Notes under the pieces: model-generated | Database searches by the model: none | What the model saw: only the letters and a program-made list of their open reading frames with translations | What the model was told of the DNA's origin: nothing | Program-made: the position numbers and the translations under genes | Assembly: GCA_963663245.1 (NCBI GenBank) | Contig: OY760143.1 | Coordinates: 2,356,001-2,420,000 of the forward strand | Length of the DNA: 64,000 nucleotides | Direction: 5' to 3' | Origin: JAFGVL01 sp963663245 | Lineage (GTDB): Bacteria; Bacteroidota; Bacteroidia; Bacteroidales; Paludibacteraceae | Shown here: piece after piece, positions 53,833-61,901 of the stretch | How the letters are laid out: each line of letters begins with the position of its first letter | Position numbering within the stretch: position 1 is the stretch's first letter

Positions 53833-55323
53833 ATGAAACTCTTCTCCACCTCCCAAATAAAAGAACTCGATGCTTACACCATAAAGCACGAGCCTATCTC
53901 TTCCCTCGATTTGATGGAGCGAGCATCTGTGGCTATTGCCGACTGGCTCTTACATTTCTTTGAAACACCTCAAGCAATTACAATAGTTGCAGGTACGGGG
54001 AATAATGGTGGAGATGGTTTAGTCGTAGCCCGAATATTAGCAGCATGTGGTTTTGAAGTAGAAGTAGTTTTAATTAAACCCTGTACAGACGGAATGCGTC
54101 CCGTCTTATCACCAGACTGTGCAGCCAATTGGGAACAATTACAAAACATTAAAAATGTACGCACCGTAGAGACGGTGAGCTCACCGTCTCTACAAAATAG
54201 CAATTACATCATAGACGCCCTTTTCGGATCTGGCCTCAACCGGCCCTTAGAGGGAGTTTATTCTGAAGCAGTACAGGCCATTAATCAATCTGCAGCGCAA
54301 GTAATTTCTATCGATATCCCTTCTGGTTTGTTTGGAGAAGACAACAGCAATAATAACCCTAACACAATTATTAAAGCAGACTATACACTTACGCTACAAT
54401 TCCCAAAAATTGCTTTTTTATTGCCAGAAAATGAACGCTATATAGGACAATTTTCAGTTATTGATATTGGTATTCATCCAACAGCTATTTCCAACACAAA
54501 ATCGCCCTATTTTCTTATCGATAAAAACAGTGCTCCAGCAATAAAAGAACGTGGTAAATTTACACACAAAGGTTCTTATGGACATGCCTTATTTATAGGA
54601 GGTACGTATGGCAGAATGGGTGCTGTTGTAATGGCAACACGTGCCTGTTTACGTTCTGGTGTGGGTTTATTGAGCATACAAACACCTTCCTGTGGTGTAG
54701 ACATACTACAAACAACAGTACCTGAGGCTATGTGTATACCAGACAAAGAGCACTCATACATTAGTTTACTAACAGAAGACATAAATTCTTATTCTGCAAT
54801 TGCAAGTGGATGTGGAATGGGAACGGAACCTATTACAGCTAAAGTTTTAAAAAATCTATTAGAACGAATTTCAAAACCTTTAGTATTAGATGCAGACGCA
54901 TTAAACATACTATCAGATAATCCTAGTTGGATTAATTTACTACCCAAAAACACAATTATCACTCCACACCCAAAAGAATTTGAGCGACTAACAGGGGCAT
55001 ATAAAAATCGATATGAACAAATTGAGAAAGCTCTTGTTTTAAGCAAAAAACACCATATATTTGTAGTCCTTAAAGGAGCACATACAGCAGTCTGCTGTCC
55101 TGATGGAGAAGTTCATTTTAACACATCTGGAAACCCAGGTATGGCTAAGGGTGGTAGTGGCGATGTGCTTTGTGGAGTAATTCTTTCTCTCTTAGCACAA
55201 GGCTACTCTCCAAAAGAAAGCGCTCTACTGGGTGTATACCTACATGGTGTAGCTGGAGACAAAGCAGCTAACAAAAATGGACAAACGATGATGATTGCCA
55301 GTGACATTATTGACAAAATATAA
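53833..55323 (+). CDS. nnr: Bifunctional NAD(P)H-hydrate epimerase / ADP-dependent dehydratase
   Basis: Repairs hydrated NAD(P)H. The 496-residue protein joins an N-terminal YjeF epimerase domain (IVAGTGNNGGDGLVVARIL, IDIPSGLFGED) and a C-terminal ADP-dependent dehydratase of the ribokinase-like fold (GGTYGRMGAVVMATRACLRSG in part; SGNPGMAKGGSGDVLCGVI). Between the epimerase strands, about residues 112-121 (VETVSSPSLQ) are written by a 28-base perfect palindrome at 54166-54193, which seems to be an inserted repeat in frame. The downstream DUF4831 gene is next. The enzyme should work in the cytosol; whether the insert matters is unknown. Confidence 0.94.
   Translation: MKLFSTSQIKELDAYTIKHEPISSLDLMERASVAIADWLLHFFETPQAITIVAGTGNNGGDGLVVARILAACGFEVEVVLIKPCTDGMRPVLSPDCAANWEQLQNIKNVRTVETVSSPSLQNSNYIIDALFGSGLNRPLEGVYSEAVQAINQSAAQVISIDIPSGLFGEDNSNNNPNTIIKADYTLTLQFPKIAFLLPENERYIGQFSVIDIGIHPTAISNTKSPYFLIDKNSAPAIKERGKFTHKGSYGHALFIGGTYGRMGAVVMATRACLRSGVGLLSIQTPSCGVDILQTTVPEAMCIPDKEHSYISLLTEDINSYSAIASGCGMGTEPITAKVLKNLLERISKPLVLDADALNILSDNPSWINLLPKNTIITPHPKEFERLTGAYKNRYEQIEKALVLSKKHHIFVVLKGAHTAVCCPDGEVHFNTSGNPGMAKGGSGDVLCGVILSLLAQGYSPKESALLGVYLHGVAGDKAANKNGQTMMIASDIIDKI
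54166..54193. repeat. Palindromic repeat copy B, inside nnr
   Basis: A perfect 28-base palindrome with arms GTAGAGACGGTGAG and CTCACCGTCTCTAC, inside the coding region of nnr. It is read as Val-Glu-Thr-Val-Ser-Ser-Pro-Ser-Leu with the next codon CAA (Gln), without a stop. The second frame would meet TAG, so only certain frames tolerate it. Confidence 0.9.
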
Positions 55324-55342
55324 AAATAAATATAACCTAACT

Positions 55343-56353
55343 ATGAAAAAGTTACTTATCACATTACTTATTGGCCTTATAAGCCTTGGTTCTTTTGCTC
55401 AGAAACAAAAAAATAACAAGCCAGTTATTATTTATTCTTTGCCAAAAACAATACTCCTTGTTAAAGTAGAAGTAAAAGAAATAAAAGAAGAAGTTGGTCC
55501 ATATTATCGTTATGCAGAACGTTTCTTAGGTTTAAAGGATGTGATTACAGAGAACAAGACCAATTATGAAGTAGAAAAAGTAGAAATACACCGCAAAGGA
55601 ATTGCTGATGAGAATAGAACTTATCAAGTCCAAAATGGCTTTATTAGTTTAAACAAAAGAGGTGTTATTTGTGGTATTAATACTGGAAGCAAAAAATCTT
55701 GTAAGAAAGAGAAAACTAAATGTAAAAGAGAAAACAAATCATATGCTAATTTTATAGCGAACACTGTACTAACTGAAGACCAATTAGTTGCTAACTCAAC
55801 AGCTAAAATGGCAGAGAATGCAGCAAAACAAATCTATCGTATTCGTGAAAACAGAATCAATTTAATTTCAGGGGAAAGTGAAAGAACACCAGCTGATGGA
55901 AAGTCTTTAAAAGTGATGCTTAAAAAGCTGGACCAAACAGAGAAAGCTCTTCTAACTCTTTTCACAGGAAAAAGCATCATAAAAATTCTTAAAGAAGAGT
56001 ATAGAATTACTCCAGACAAAAATCTCGAAAAATATGTACTCTTTAGAATTTCAGCTTTAAATGGCATTGTTGACAAAGATGATTTAAGTGGTAGTCCAGT
56101 ATATTTAAATGCTAGCTATACTAAAAATGCAACGCCTCCTGCAAAAATAAAAAAAGGGAACGGGTATTTTTACAACCTTCCTGGCATAGCTAACATCAGT
56201 GTATACTCTGAAGAAAAAGAATTTTTAAATAAAGAATTAGAAATATCTCAACATGGCAGCCTACAAAAGTTACCTTGCAAAGTGACTAAAAAGAATAGCA
56301 AAGTAAAATATGACAATAAATCGGGTGCAATTCTAAGTATTGAAAAAGAGTGA
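55343..56353 (+). CDS. DUF4831-family exported protein
   Basis: About 336 residues with a signal peptide (MKKLLITLLIGLISLGSFAQ); ATG 55343 is chosen over 55295 because it yields the signal and does not overlap nnr. The mature start VIIYSLPKTILLVKVEVKEI followed by GPYYRYAERFLGLKDV is the typical opening of DUF4831 proteins, which are restricted to Bacteroidota. Their function is unknown. The protein is lysine-rich and has a Cys-containing stretch (KKSCKKEKTKCKREN) near residue 130. It lies 19 bases after nnr and may be cotranscribed with it. Confidence 0.85.
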   Translation: MKKLLITLLIGLISLGSFAQKQKNNKPVIIYSLPKTILLVKVEVKEIKEEVGPYYRYAERFLGLKDVITENKTNYEVEKVEIHRKGIADENRTYQVQNGFISLNKRGVICGINTGSKKSCKKEKTKCKRENKSYANFIANTVLTEDQLVANSTAKMAENAAKQIYRIRENRINLISGESERTPADGKSLKVMLKKLDQTEKALLTLFTGKSIIKILKEEYRITPDKNLEKYVLFRISALNGIVDKDDLSGSPVYLNASYTKNATPPAKIKKGNGYFYNLPGIANISVYSEEKEFLNKELEISQHGSLQKLPCKVTKKNSKVKYDNKSGAILSIEKE

Positions 56354-56360
56354 CTTAGAG

Positions 56361-56415
56361 TTTTTAAATGTTAAAAAACACCATTCTTAGTCATTTTTTA
56401 ACATTTAAAAATGAC
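56361..56415 (+). promoter_or_regulatory. Two mutually exclusive hairpins upstream of the HU gene
   Basis: TTTTTAAATGTTAAAAAA (56361-56378) is the exact complement of 56394-56411, an 18-bp AT-only stem with a 15-base loop. GTCATTTTT (56390-56398) can instead pair with AAAAATGAC (56407-56415). The two folds share bases and cannot form together. They could be a terminator of the DUF4831 gene, a protein-binding palindrome or a switch for the HU gene 70 bases downstream; the sequence alone does not decide. Confidence 0.45.
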
Positions 56416-56488
56416 ACCTTTTTGTTTTTCTCTGTCTTATAAATAGAATATCAATCTATTTAAACTATAACTTAAAAAACGAAGTGTT

Positions 56489-56761
56489 ATGAACAAGGCA
56501 GACTTAATTGAAGCGGTATCTCAAAAAGCGGGCTACAATAAATCAGAAACAAAAAAAGTGTTAGATACATTTTTAGGAGTTATCTCTGATGAATTATCTA
56601 ATGGAAACAATGTTCGAATTGTAGGTTTTGGTTCTTTTCACGTTATTGAAAGAACTGCCAGAGAAGGTATTATTCCATCTACTAAAGAAGCAATTAAAAT
56701 TCCATCTAGAAAAGTAGCAAAGTTTAGAGCTGGTCAGGACTTAAAAAACTGTATTAATTAA
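56489..56761 (+). CDS. HU-family DNA-binding protein
   Basis: A complete 90-residue HU: MNKADLIEAVSQKAGYNKSE start, VRIVGFGSFHVIERTAREG with the GFGSF signature, and the C-terminal IPSRKVAKFRAGQDLK after the DNA-binding beta arm (REGIIPSTKEAIKIP). HU bends and packs DNA in the nucleoid. It has an upstream pair of alternative hairpins and a strong terminator, so it is a single-gene unit. Confidence 0.95.
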   Translation: MNKADLIEAVSQKAGYNKSETKKVLDTFLGVISDELSNGNNVRIVGFGSFHVIERTAREGIIPSTKEAIKIPSRKVAKFRAGQDLKNCIN

Positions 56762-56784
56762 TTAAAACACTAAGAAAAACACAC

Positions 56785-56814
56785 AAGCCTCTTATTATAT
56801 AAGAGGCTTTTTTT
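56785..56814 (+). terminator. Terminator of the HU gene
   Basis: An 11-bp perfect stem (AAGCCTCTTAT / ATAAGAGGCTT) with a 3-base loop and a seven-T tail, 24 bases after the HU stop. It insulates HU from the menaquinone operon. Confidence 0.92.
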
Positions 56815-56837
56815 ATTTTATAACTACTTTCATTTCT

Positions 56838-56845
56838 TATCTTTG
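56838..56845 (+). promoter_or_regulatory. -7 element of the menaquinone operon
   Basis: TATCTTTG matches TAnnTTTG exactly; transcription would start near 56851, 18 bases before ATG 56869. It rules out the longer start at 56845, which lies inside it. Confidence 0.6.
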
Positions 56846-56868
56846 TGTTTCATCTTAATAAACAAAGA

Positions 56869-57288
56869 ATGAAAAAGCACTTTGAGCTAAAAGAGTTTAA
56901 CGAGATAAGCAAAAACACTATGTTGGAGCATCTCGACATAGAATTTATAAAAGTAGAAAAAGGAAGAGTTGTTGCGACAATGCCGATTGATAAACGCACC
57001 CAACAAATAATGGGGAGATTACATGGAGGAGCAAGCATGGCTCTTGCCGAAAGTGTTGGTGGAGCTGGTTCTTTTACCTTAGTTGACGGAACTAAATTTG
57101 CTGTTTTAGGCGTAGATATAAATGGCAGCCATGTTGGCAGCACAGAAGAAAATTATGTGATTGCTGAAGCCAAAATCCTCTTTCAAGGAAAAAGCACTCA
57201 TGTATGGGAAATTCGAATCTCTGATAAAAATGGGACATTAATAAACATAAGCAGATTAACCAACCGCATCATCCCTATTAAAGCTTGA
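56869..57288 (+). CDS. Hotdog-fold thioesterase, probably DHNA-CoA hydrolase
   Basis: A 139-residue PaaI/YdiI-type hotdog thioesterase. MGRLHGGASMALAESVGGAG holds the conserved HGG and the catalytic Glu region, and GVDINGSHVGSTEENYVIAEA fits the second half of the fold. As first gene of the men run it most likely hydrolyses 1,4-dihydroxy-2-naphthoyl-CoA to DHNA, the step between MenB and MenA; the assignment rests on context as well as fold. It is separated from menF by 10 bases. Confidence 0.87.
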   Translation: MKKHFELKEFNEISKNTMLEHLDIEFIKVEKGRVVATMPIDKRTQQIMGRLHGGASMALAESVGGAGSFTLVDGTKFAVLGVDINGSHVGSTEENYVIAEAKILFQGKSTHVWEIRISDKNGTLINISRLTNRIIPIKA

Positions 57289-57298
57289 TGCTTCGTAT

Positions 57299-58426
57299 AT
57301 GAAGACCAATCAATTATATCAACCGCTTTCTACAGCTCATGAAATTTGTTTAAAAAAAAACATTGCATTTGCCTCATATCGTCTACCAAAAGAAGCTGGA
57401 ATTAGCACATTAATCCAACATACATCTACCCCCATAAGAATTAATTCTCTTGATATTTTAGAAAAAAAGACTGGTTTTATCGTAGCTCCTTTTACAGAAA
57501 GTGAACACAATAAACCTTATTTACTAGAGCCTACTATATCGTTTCAAGATGGAACTATTACAGATATCATTTTAGAGGAGCTGAACAAGAATTCAAGTTT
57601 AGAAAACGATGTAGCACAAAAAAACAAAAACACGAACACAACTAAAACACAATTCACTGAGCAAGTAGAAAAAGTAAAAAAAGAAATTGCTAACGGTAAT
57701 TGTTCAAAAATTGTCTTGTCAAAAATTCAACTCAACAAAATAAGTGCAGATTTTAACCCAAGCACACTTTTTATTGAATTATGTCAATTATACCCACAGG
57801 CATTTGTTTCATTTATTCAACTCCCTTCTGTTGGCTGCTGGATTGGCGCCTCACCAGAACCTCTATTAGACATTGCAAATGGAGAGATTAAAACTGTTTC
57901 GCTAGCAGGCACTAAAAAGGCTACTGACAACATTAGTGCTATTGAATGGGGTGCAAAAGAAAAAGAAGAACAAGCAATTGTCACTTCATATATAGAAGAA
58001 ATAATCCAATCCTTCAAAATTGACAATTATAAATTAAAAGGACCCTACAATGCACAAGCAGGAAATTTAGTACACCTAAAAACTGATTTCAATTTCCCTG
58101 AAGCACTTATAAAAGGAAAAATAGCAGACTTTATTAAAGCCATTCACCCTACTCCTTCTGTGTGTGGATTACCTAAAAATGAAGCATTACAATCTATCTT
58201 AAATAAAGAAATTCATGAGCGTTCATACTACGCTGGTTATTTAGGTCCAGTAAACATAGCCAACGAAACACATTTATTTGTAAATTTGCGTTGCTTACAA
58301 ATACATAAAAAACAAGCAATTCTTTATAGTGGAGCAGGAATTACTGCTGCATCAGATGCTGAAAAAGAATGGAACGAAACTGAACAGAAACTATTGACGC
58401 TTCTTAACGTTATAAATAAAAAATGA
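57299..58426 (+). CDS. menF: Isochorismate synthase MenF
   Basis: Converts chorismate to isochorismate, the committed step of menaquinone synthesis. The 375-residue protein has the chorismate-utilising core: KIVLSKIQLNK, then WIGASPEPLL, then KTVSLAGTKKA, then IHPTPSVCGLPKNEA and HERSYYAGYLGPV with the Glu-Arg that contact substrate and magnesium. The N-terminal ~150 residues are a shorter, variable domain. Its stop overlaps the menD start by four bases (ATGA), indicating coupling. Confidence 0.94.
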   Translation: MKTNQLYQPLSTAHEICLKKNIAFASYRLPKEAGISTLIQHTSTPIRINSLDILEKKTGFIVAPFTESEHNKPYLLEPTISFQDGTITDIILEELNKNSSLENDVAQKNKNTNTTKTQFTEQVEKVKKEIANGNCSKIVLSKIQLNKISADFNPSTLFIELCQLYPQAFVSFIQLPSVGCWIGASPEPLLDIANGEIKTVSLAGTKKATDNISAIEWGAKEKEEQAIVTSYIEEIIQSFKIDNYKLKGPYNAQAGNLVHLKTDFNFPEALIKGKIADFIKAIHPTPSVCGLPKNEALQSILNKEIHERSYYAGYLGPVNIANETHLFVNLRCLQIHKKQAILYSGAGITAASDAEKEWNETEQKLLTLLNVINKK

Positions 58427-60114
58427 GCAACAAAATACATTTCAGACAGGGTATAAAAAACCTACCAGAGATATGCAAACAACATGGAGTTAAGAAAGTC
58501 GTGATTGCTCCAGGCTCTCGTAATGTGCCTTTAATTTTAGCATTTACTGCAGATTCTGATTTAGAATGCTTGAGCATAACAGACGAAAGATCAGCTGCAT
58601 ATATTGCTTTAGGAATAGCACAGCAAAGCAAAAAGGCAGTTGCCTTGGTTTGTACTTCAGGAACTGCTGCTCTGAATTTCGCCCCTGCTATTGCAGAAGC
58701 ATATTACCAAAACTTACCGCTATTAGTTTTCACAGCAGACAGACCAAATGAATTAATAGACCAAGCTGATGGTCAAACCATTCGTCAATCTAAAATGTAT
58801 GCGAACTATATCAAATCTAGCATCGATTTACCTATTGAAACAACAAAAGTTGAAGTCCTAGAGCATTCAGACAGAGCAATTTCTCAGACTATTGATACGG
58901 CATTAGCTTACCCACAAGGACCAGTACATATCAATGTTCCTTTACGTGAACCTATCTACGCTGAACTCCCTAAAAAACATTCAAGTCCAAAGATCATTTC
59001 TACTGCAAAGGCAGAACAAGAACTCACAAAAGAAAGCATAGCTGTATTTAAAAAAGAATGGAAGAAACATAAAAAGAAGCTAGTCTTATTTGGCATACAT
59101 GGGAAAGATGAAACATTAAATAAAATAGCGAATCAACTAGCAGAAGAGCCAGATACGGTTGTTATTGCAGAAAATTTATCCAATATCAGCGGCGAGAAAA
59201 TCATCAGTACTCCTGAAAACTTTTTTGCATCCTTAGATACAGAGCTAAAACCCATCTTCACACCTGATTTGCTAATTACAGTAGGACATTCTATTATATG
59301 CAAACAGCTAAAATTATTCTTAAAAGAATACAAAGCTGGCACACAATGGCAACTAGCCTCATCTTTACCTTATGTAGATAGCTATCAAAGTTTACAAACT
59401 ACTATTCCAGTTGATGCCGTTTCTTTTTTCAATAGTATGCCCTTAGGCACTAAAAAAGGAGAGTACGCATCTATCTGTCTAAAGCACAACAAAAATATTA
59501 ATTATCACAGCAGTGCTTATATGGAAAAACTACCTCATTCTGACTGGTTAACGATACGTAAATTTTTGAATACTGTACCTGCAGATGCTGACATCCATTT
59601 GGCTAACAGCACCCCTGTTCGCATAGCTCAACTATTTCCTTCGAAAACAGCTAATGCCTATTACTGCAATAGAGGAACTTCTGGCATAGATGGTAGTTTA
59701 TCTACAGCGGTTGGTGCTGCTATCGAAACAGGAAAATCTACTTTCTTTATCTGTGGAGATTTATCCTTTGTGTACGATTCGAATGGATTATGGAACAAAT
59801 ATTTACCTGACAATTTAAAAATTATTGTCTTAAACAATAACGGAGGTAACATCTTCCGTTTAATTGGCGATAAAGAGCTCACCAAAGATTGCGAGGAATT
59901 TTTAACTACCCCACATCAAATAAATATCAAAGCCTTAACAACAGCTTATGGCGTTAATTATTTACAAGGCATTACAGAAGCACAATTAAACATAAGTTTA
60001 AGAGACTTGTACAAATCAACAACTTGTACTGTATTAGAAGTAATGACATCTGCTGAAGTAAACACAAAATTATACGAAAGTTATTTTATAAAATTAAAGC
60101 AACATATAACATGA
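58423..60114 (+). CDS. menD: SEPHCHC synthase MenD
   Basis: A thiamine-diphosphate enzyme that joins 2-oxoglutarate and isochorismate. The 563-residue protein has KKVVIAPGSRNVPLILAF with the isochorismate-binding SRN, the glutamate of SITDERSAAYIALGIA that activates the cofactor, and the ThDP/Mg motif CGDLSFVYDSNGLWN at the C-terminal domain. Length is typical. It overlaps menF and menB by four bases at each end, so the three are translationally coupled. Confidence 0.95.
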   Translation: MSNKIHFRQGIKNLPEICKQHGVKKVVIAPGSRNVPLILAFTADSDLECLSITDERSAAYIALGIAQQSKKAVALVCTSGTAALNFAPAIAEAYYQNLPLLVFTADRPNELIDQADGQTIRQSKMYANYIKSSIDLPIETTKVEVLEHSDRAISQTIDTALAYPQGPVHINVPLREPIYAELPKKHSSPKIISTAKAEQELTKESIAVFKKEWKKHKKKLVLFGIHGKDETLNKIANQLAEEPDTVVIAENLSNISGEKIISTPENFFASLDTELKPIFTPDLLITVGHSIICKQLKLFLKEYKAGTQWQLASSLPYVDSYQSLQTTIPVDAVSFFNSMPLGTKKGEYASICLKHNKNINYHSSAYMEKLPHSDWLTIRKFLNTVPADADIHLANSTPVRIAQLFPSKTANAYYCNRGTSGIDGSLSTAVGAAIETGKSTFFICGDLSFVYDSNGLWNKYLPDNLKIIVLNNNGGNIFRLIGDKELTKDCEEFLTTPHQINIKALTTAYGVNYLQGITEAQLNISLRDLYKSTTCTVLEVMTSAEVNTKLYESYFIKLKQHIT

Positions 60115-60926
60115 GAACTTGGAACGAAATAAAAAAATTCGAAGAAATCAAATTTGAATATTTCGAAGGAATAGCTAAAATAACGATTAACCGTCCGCGC
60201 TATCGCAACGCATTTACTCCTGATACAATTAAGGAAATAATTGAAGCCATGGTTTTTTGTCGTGAAAGTCAAGATATTGCTACCATCATATTAACTGGCG
60301 AAGGCGACAAAGCATTCTGTGCTGGAGGCGACCAAAATGTGAAAAATATTGCAGGTTATATAGGCAAAGATGGTGTTCCTCGTTTAAATGTATTGGACTT
60401 ACAAAAGCTTATTCGCAGTATACCAAAACCAGTAGTAGCCATGGTAAATGGTTATGCAATTGGAGGCGGACATGTATTACACGTAGTTTGCGACTTAAGT
60501 ATTGCGTCTGAGAATGCTATTTTTGGACAAACAGGTCCTAAAGTAGGTAGCTTTGATGCGGGCTTTGGTTCATCCTATTTAGCACGTATCGTAGGGCAGA
60601 AAAAAGCACGTGAAATATGGTTTTTATGCAAACAATATTCGGCACACGAAGCTTTAGAAATGGGCTTAGTAAACACTGTTGTCCCTTTTGATATTTTAGA
60701 AGATGAAACTGTTGCTTGGTGCCAGCAAATGATGCAACACTCTCCACTTGCTTTACGTATGATTAAGGCTGGATTGAATGCTGAATTAGATGGACAAGCA
60801 GGCATACAAGAATTAGCAGGAAATGCAACTATGTTATATTATATGACCGAAGAAGCGCACGAAGGAAAAAATGCTTTCTTAGAAAAACGAAAACCTGATT
60901 ATTCTAAATTTCCGAAATTACCTTAA
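60111..60926 (+). CDS. menB: 1,4-dihydroxy-2-naphthoyl-CoA synthase MenB
   Basis: A crotonase-fold enzyme that cyclises O-succinylbenzoyl-CoA to DHNA-CoA. The 271-residue protein shows ITINRPRYRNAFTPDTIKE, the oxyanion GDKAFCAGGDQNV, the MVNGYAIGGGHVLHVVCDLS block and GQTGPKVGSFDAGFGSSYLA, all MenB-specific rather than general enoyl-CoA hydratase features. It follows menD with a four-base overlap. A palindromic repeat lies in the 54-base gap to menA. Confidence 0.95.
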   Translation: MRTWNEIKKFEEIKFEYFEGIAKITINRPRYRNAFTPDTIKEIIEAMVFCRESQDIATIILTGEGDKAFCAGGDQNVKNIAGYIGKDGVPRLNVLDLQKLIRSIPKPVVAMVNGYAIGGGHVLHVVCDLSIASENAIFGQTGPKVGSFDAGFGSSYLARIVGQKKAREIWFLCKQYSAHEALEMGLVNTVVPFDILEDETVAWCQQMMQHSPLALRMIKAGLNAELDGQAGIQELAGNATMLYYMTEEAHEGKNAFLEKRKPDYSKFPKLP

Positions 60927-60937
60927 AACGGCATTAT

Positions 60938-60966
60938 GTACAGACGGTGCATGCACCGTCTCTAAC
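60938..60966. repeat. Palindromic repeat copy C (menB / menA gap)
   Basis: A perfect 20-base core (AGACGGTGCATGCACCGTCT, 60942-60961) with flanks GTAC and CTAA that nearly match the other copies. It lies 11 bases after the menB stop and 14 bases before the menA start, inside the operon. Confidence 0.88.
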
Positions 60967-60980
60967 AAAAGAATTGCTAT

Positions 60981-61877
60981 ATGACATCCCCCTGGCTACA
61001 ATCCATCCGCCCCAAAACACTTCCCTTAGCTATAGCAAATACTATAGTTGGATCGAGTTTGGCGTATGCCTATGGTGCATTTTCATGGACAATAGTTATT
61101 TTAGCAGCCCTTACAACTTTACTACTTCAAATACTTTCTAATTTAGCGAACGATTATGGCGACTTTGTAAACGGAAAAGACACAGAAGAACGCGTTGGTC
61201 CCAAACGCATGGTACAATCAGGTGAAATTACTCCCAAAGCAATGCTAATCGCATTAATTACAACAAGCATTCTAGCTGGAATAACTGGTATCGCATTAAT
61301 ATACCTAGGCACAAAAGGACTAGCCATTAATTCTATCTTAATTTTTGTAATTCTTGGTATAGCTGCCGTTGCTGCTGCAATAAAATACACCGTTGGAAAA
61401 ACTCCATTTGGCTACCGAGGTTTAGGCGATATATTCGTTTTTATCTTTTTTGGACTAGTAGGTGTAACAGGCACTTACTTCCTACACACACAAACAATTA
61501 GCTTTGACATTCTACTCCCTGCTGCTGCAATTGGGTTTTTAAGCACTGGCGTACTCAACCTAAATAATTTACGCGATTACGAGCAAGACAAAAAAGCAGG
61601 CAAAAACACGCTGGTGGTGAAAATGGGGGAACAAAATGCCATTTACTATCATTTACTATTACTTGCTGCTGCTATAGATGCAGTAATCATATATACTTTA
61701 CTAAACTATCAATCTCCTTGGCAATGGCTATTTTTAATTGCTACGCCATTACTATTTATTAATGCAAAAGCTGTATACTATCACAAAGGAGTAACTGAAC
61801 TATATCCACTTTTGAAAAAATTATCATTAGCGACATTATTCTTTGCTATCTGCTTTAGCATTGGTATTATACTTTAA
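60981..61877 (+). CDS. menA: 1,4-dihydroxy-2-naphthoate prenyltransferase MenA
   Basis: Attaches the polyprenyl chain to DHNA in the inner membrane. The 298-residue protein has about nine helices and both UbiA motifs: NDYGDFVNGKDTEERVGPKR (first aspartate-rich NDxxDxxxD) and NLRDYEQDKKAGKNTLVVKMG (second). Start ATG 60981 gives the family opening with SIRPKTLPLAIA. It follows menB after the palindromic repeat and precedes menC by 24 bases. Demethylmenaquinone would still need methylation by UbiE/MenG, which is not in the window. Confidence 0.95.
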   Translation: MTSPWLQSIRPKTLPLAIANTIVGSSLAYAYGAFSWTIVILAALTTLLLQILSNLANDYGDFVNGKDTEERVGPKRMVQSGEITPKAMLIALITTSILAGITGIALIYLGTKGLAINSILIFVILGIAAVAAAIKYTVGKTPFGYRGLGDIFVFIFFGLVGVTGTYFLHTQTISFDILLPAAAIGFLSTGVLNLNNLRDYEQDKKAGKNTLVVKMGEQNAIYYHLLLLAAAIDAVIIYTLLNYQSPWQWLFLIATPLLFINAKAVYYHKGVTELYPLLKKLSLATLFFAICFSIGIIL

Positions 61878-61901
61878 TTCTCCTCTAAGGATTTTGAGTT
61901 T

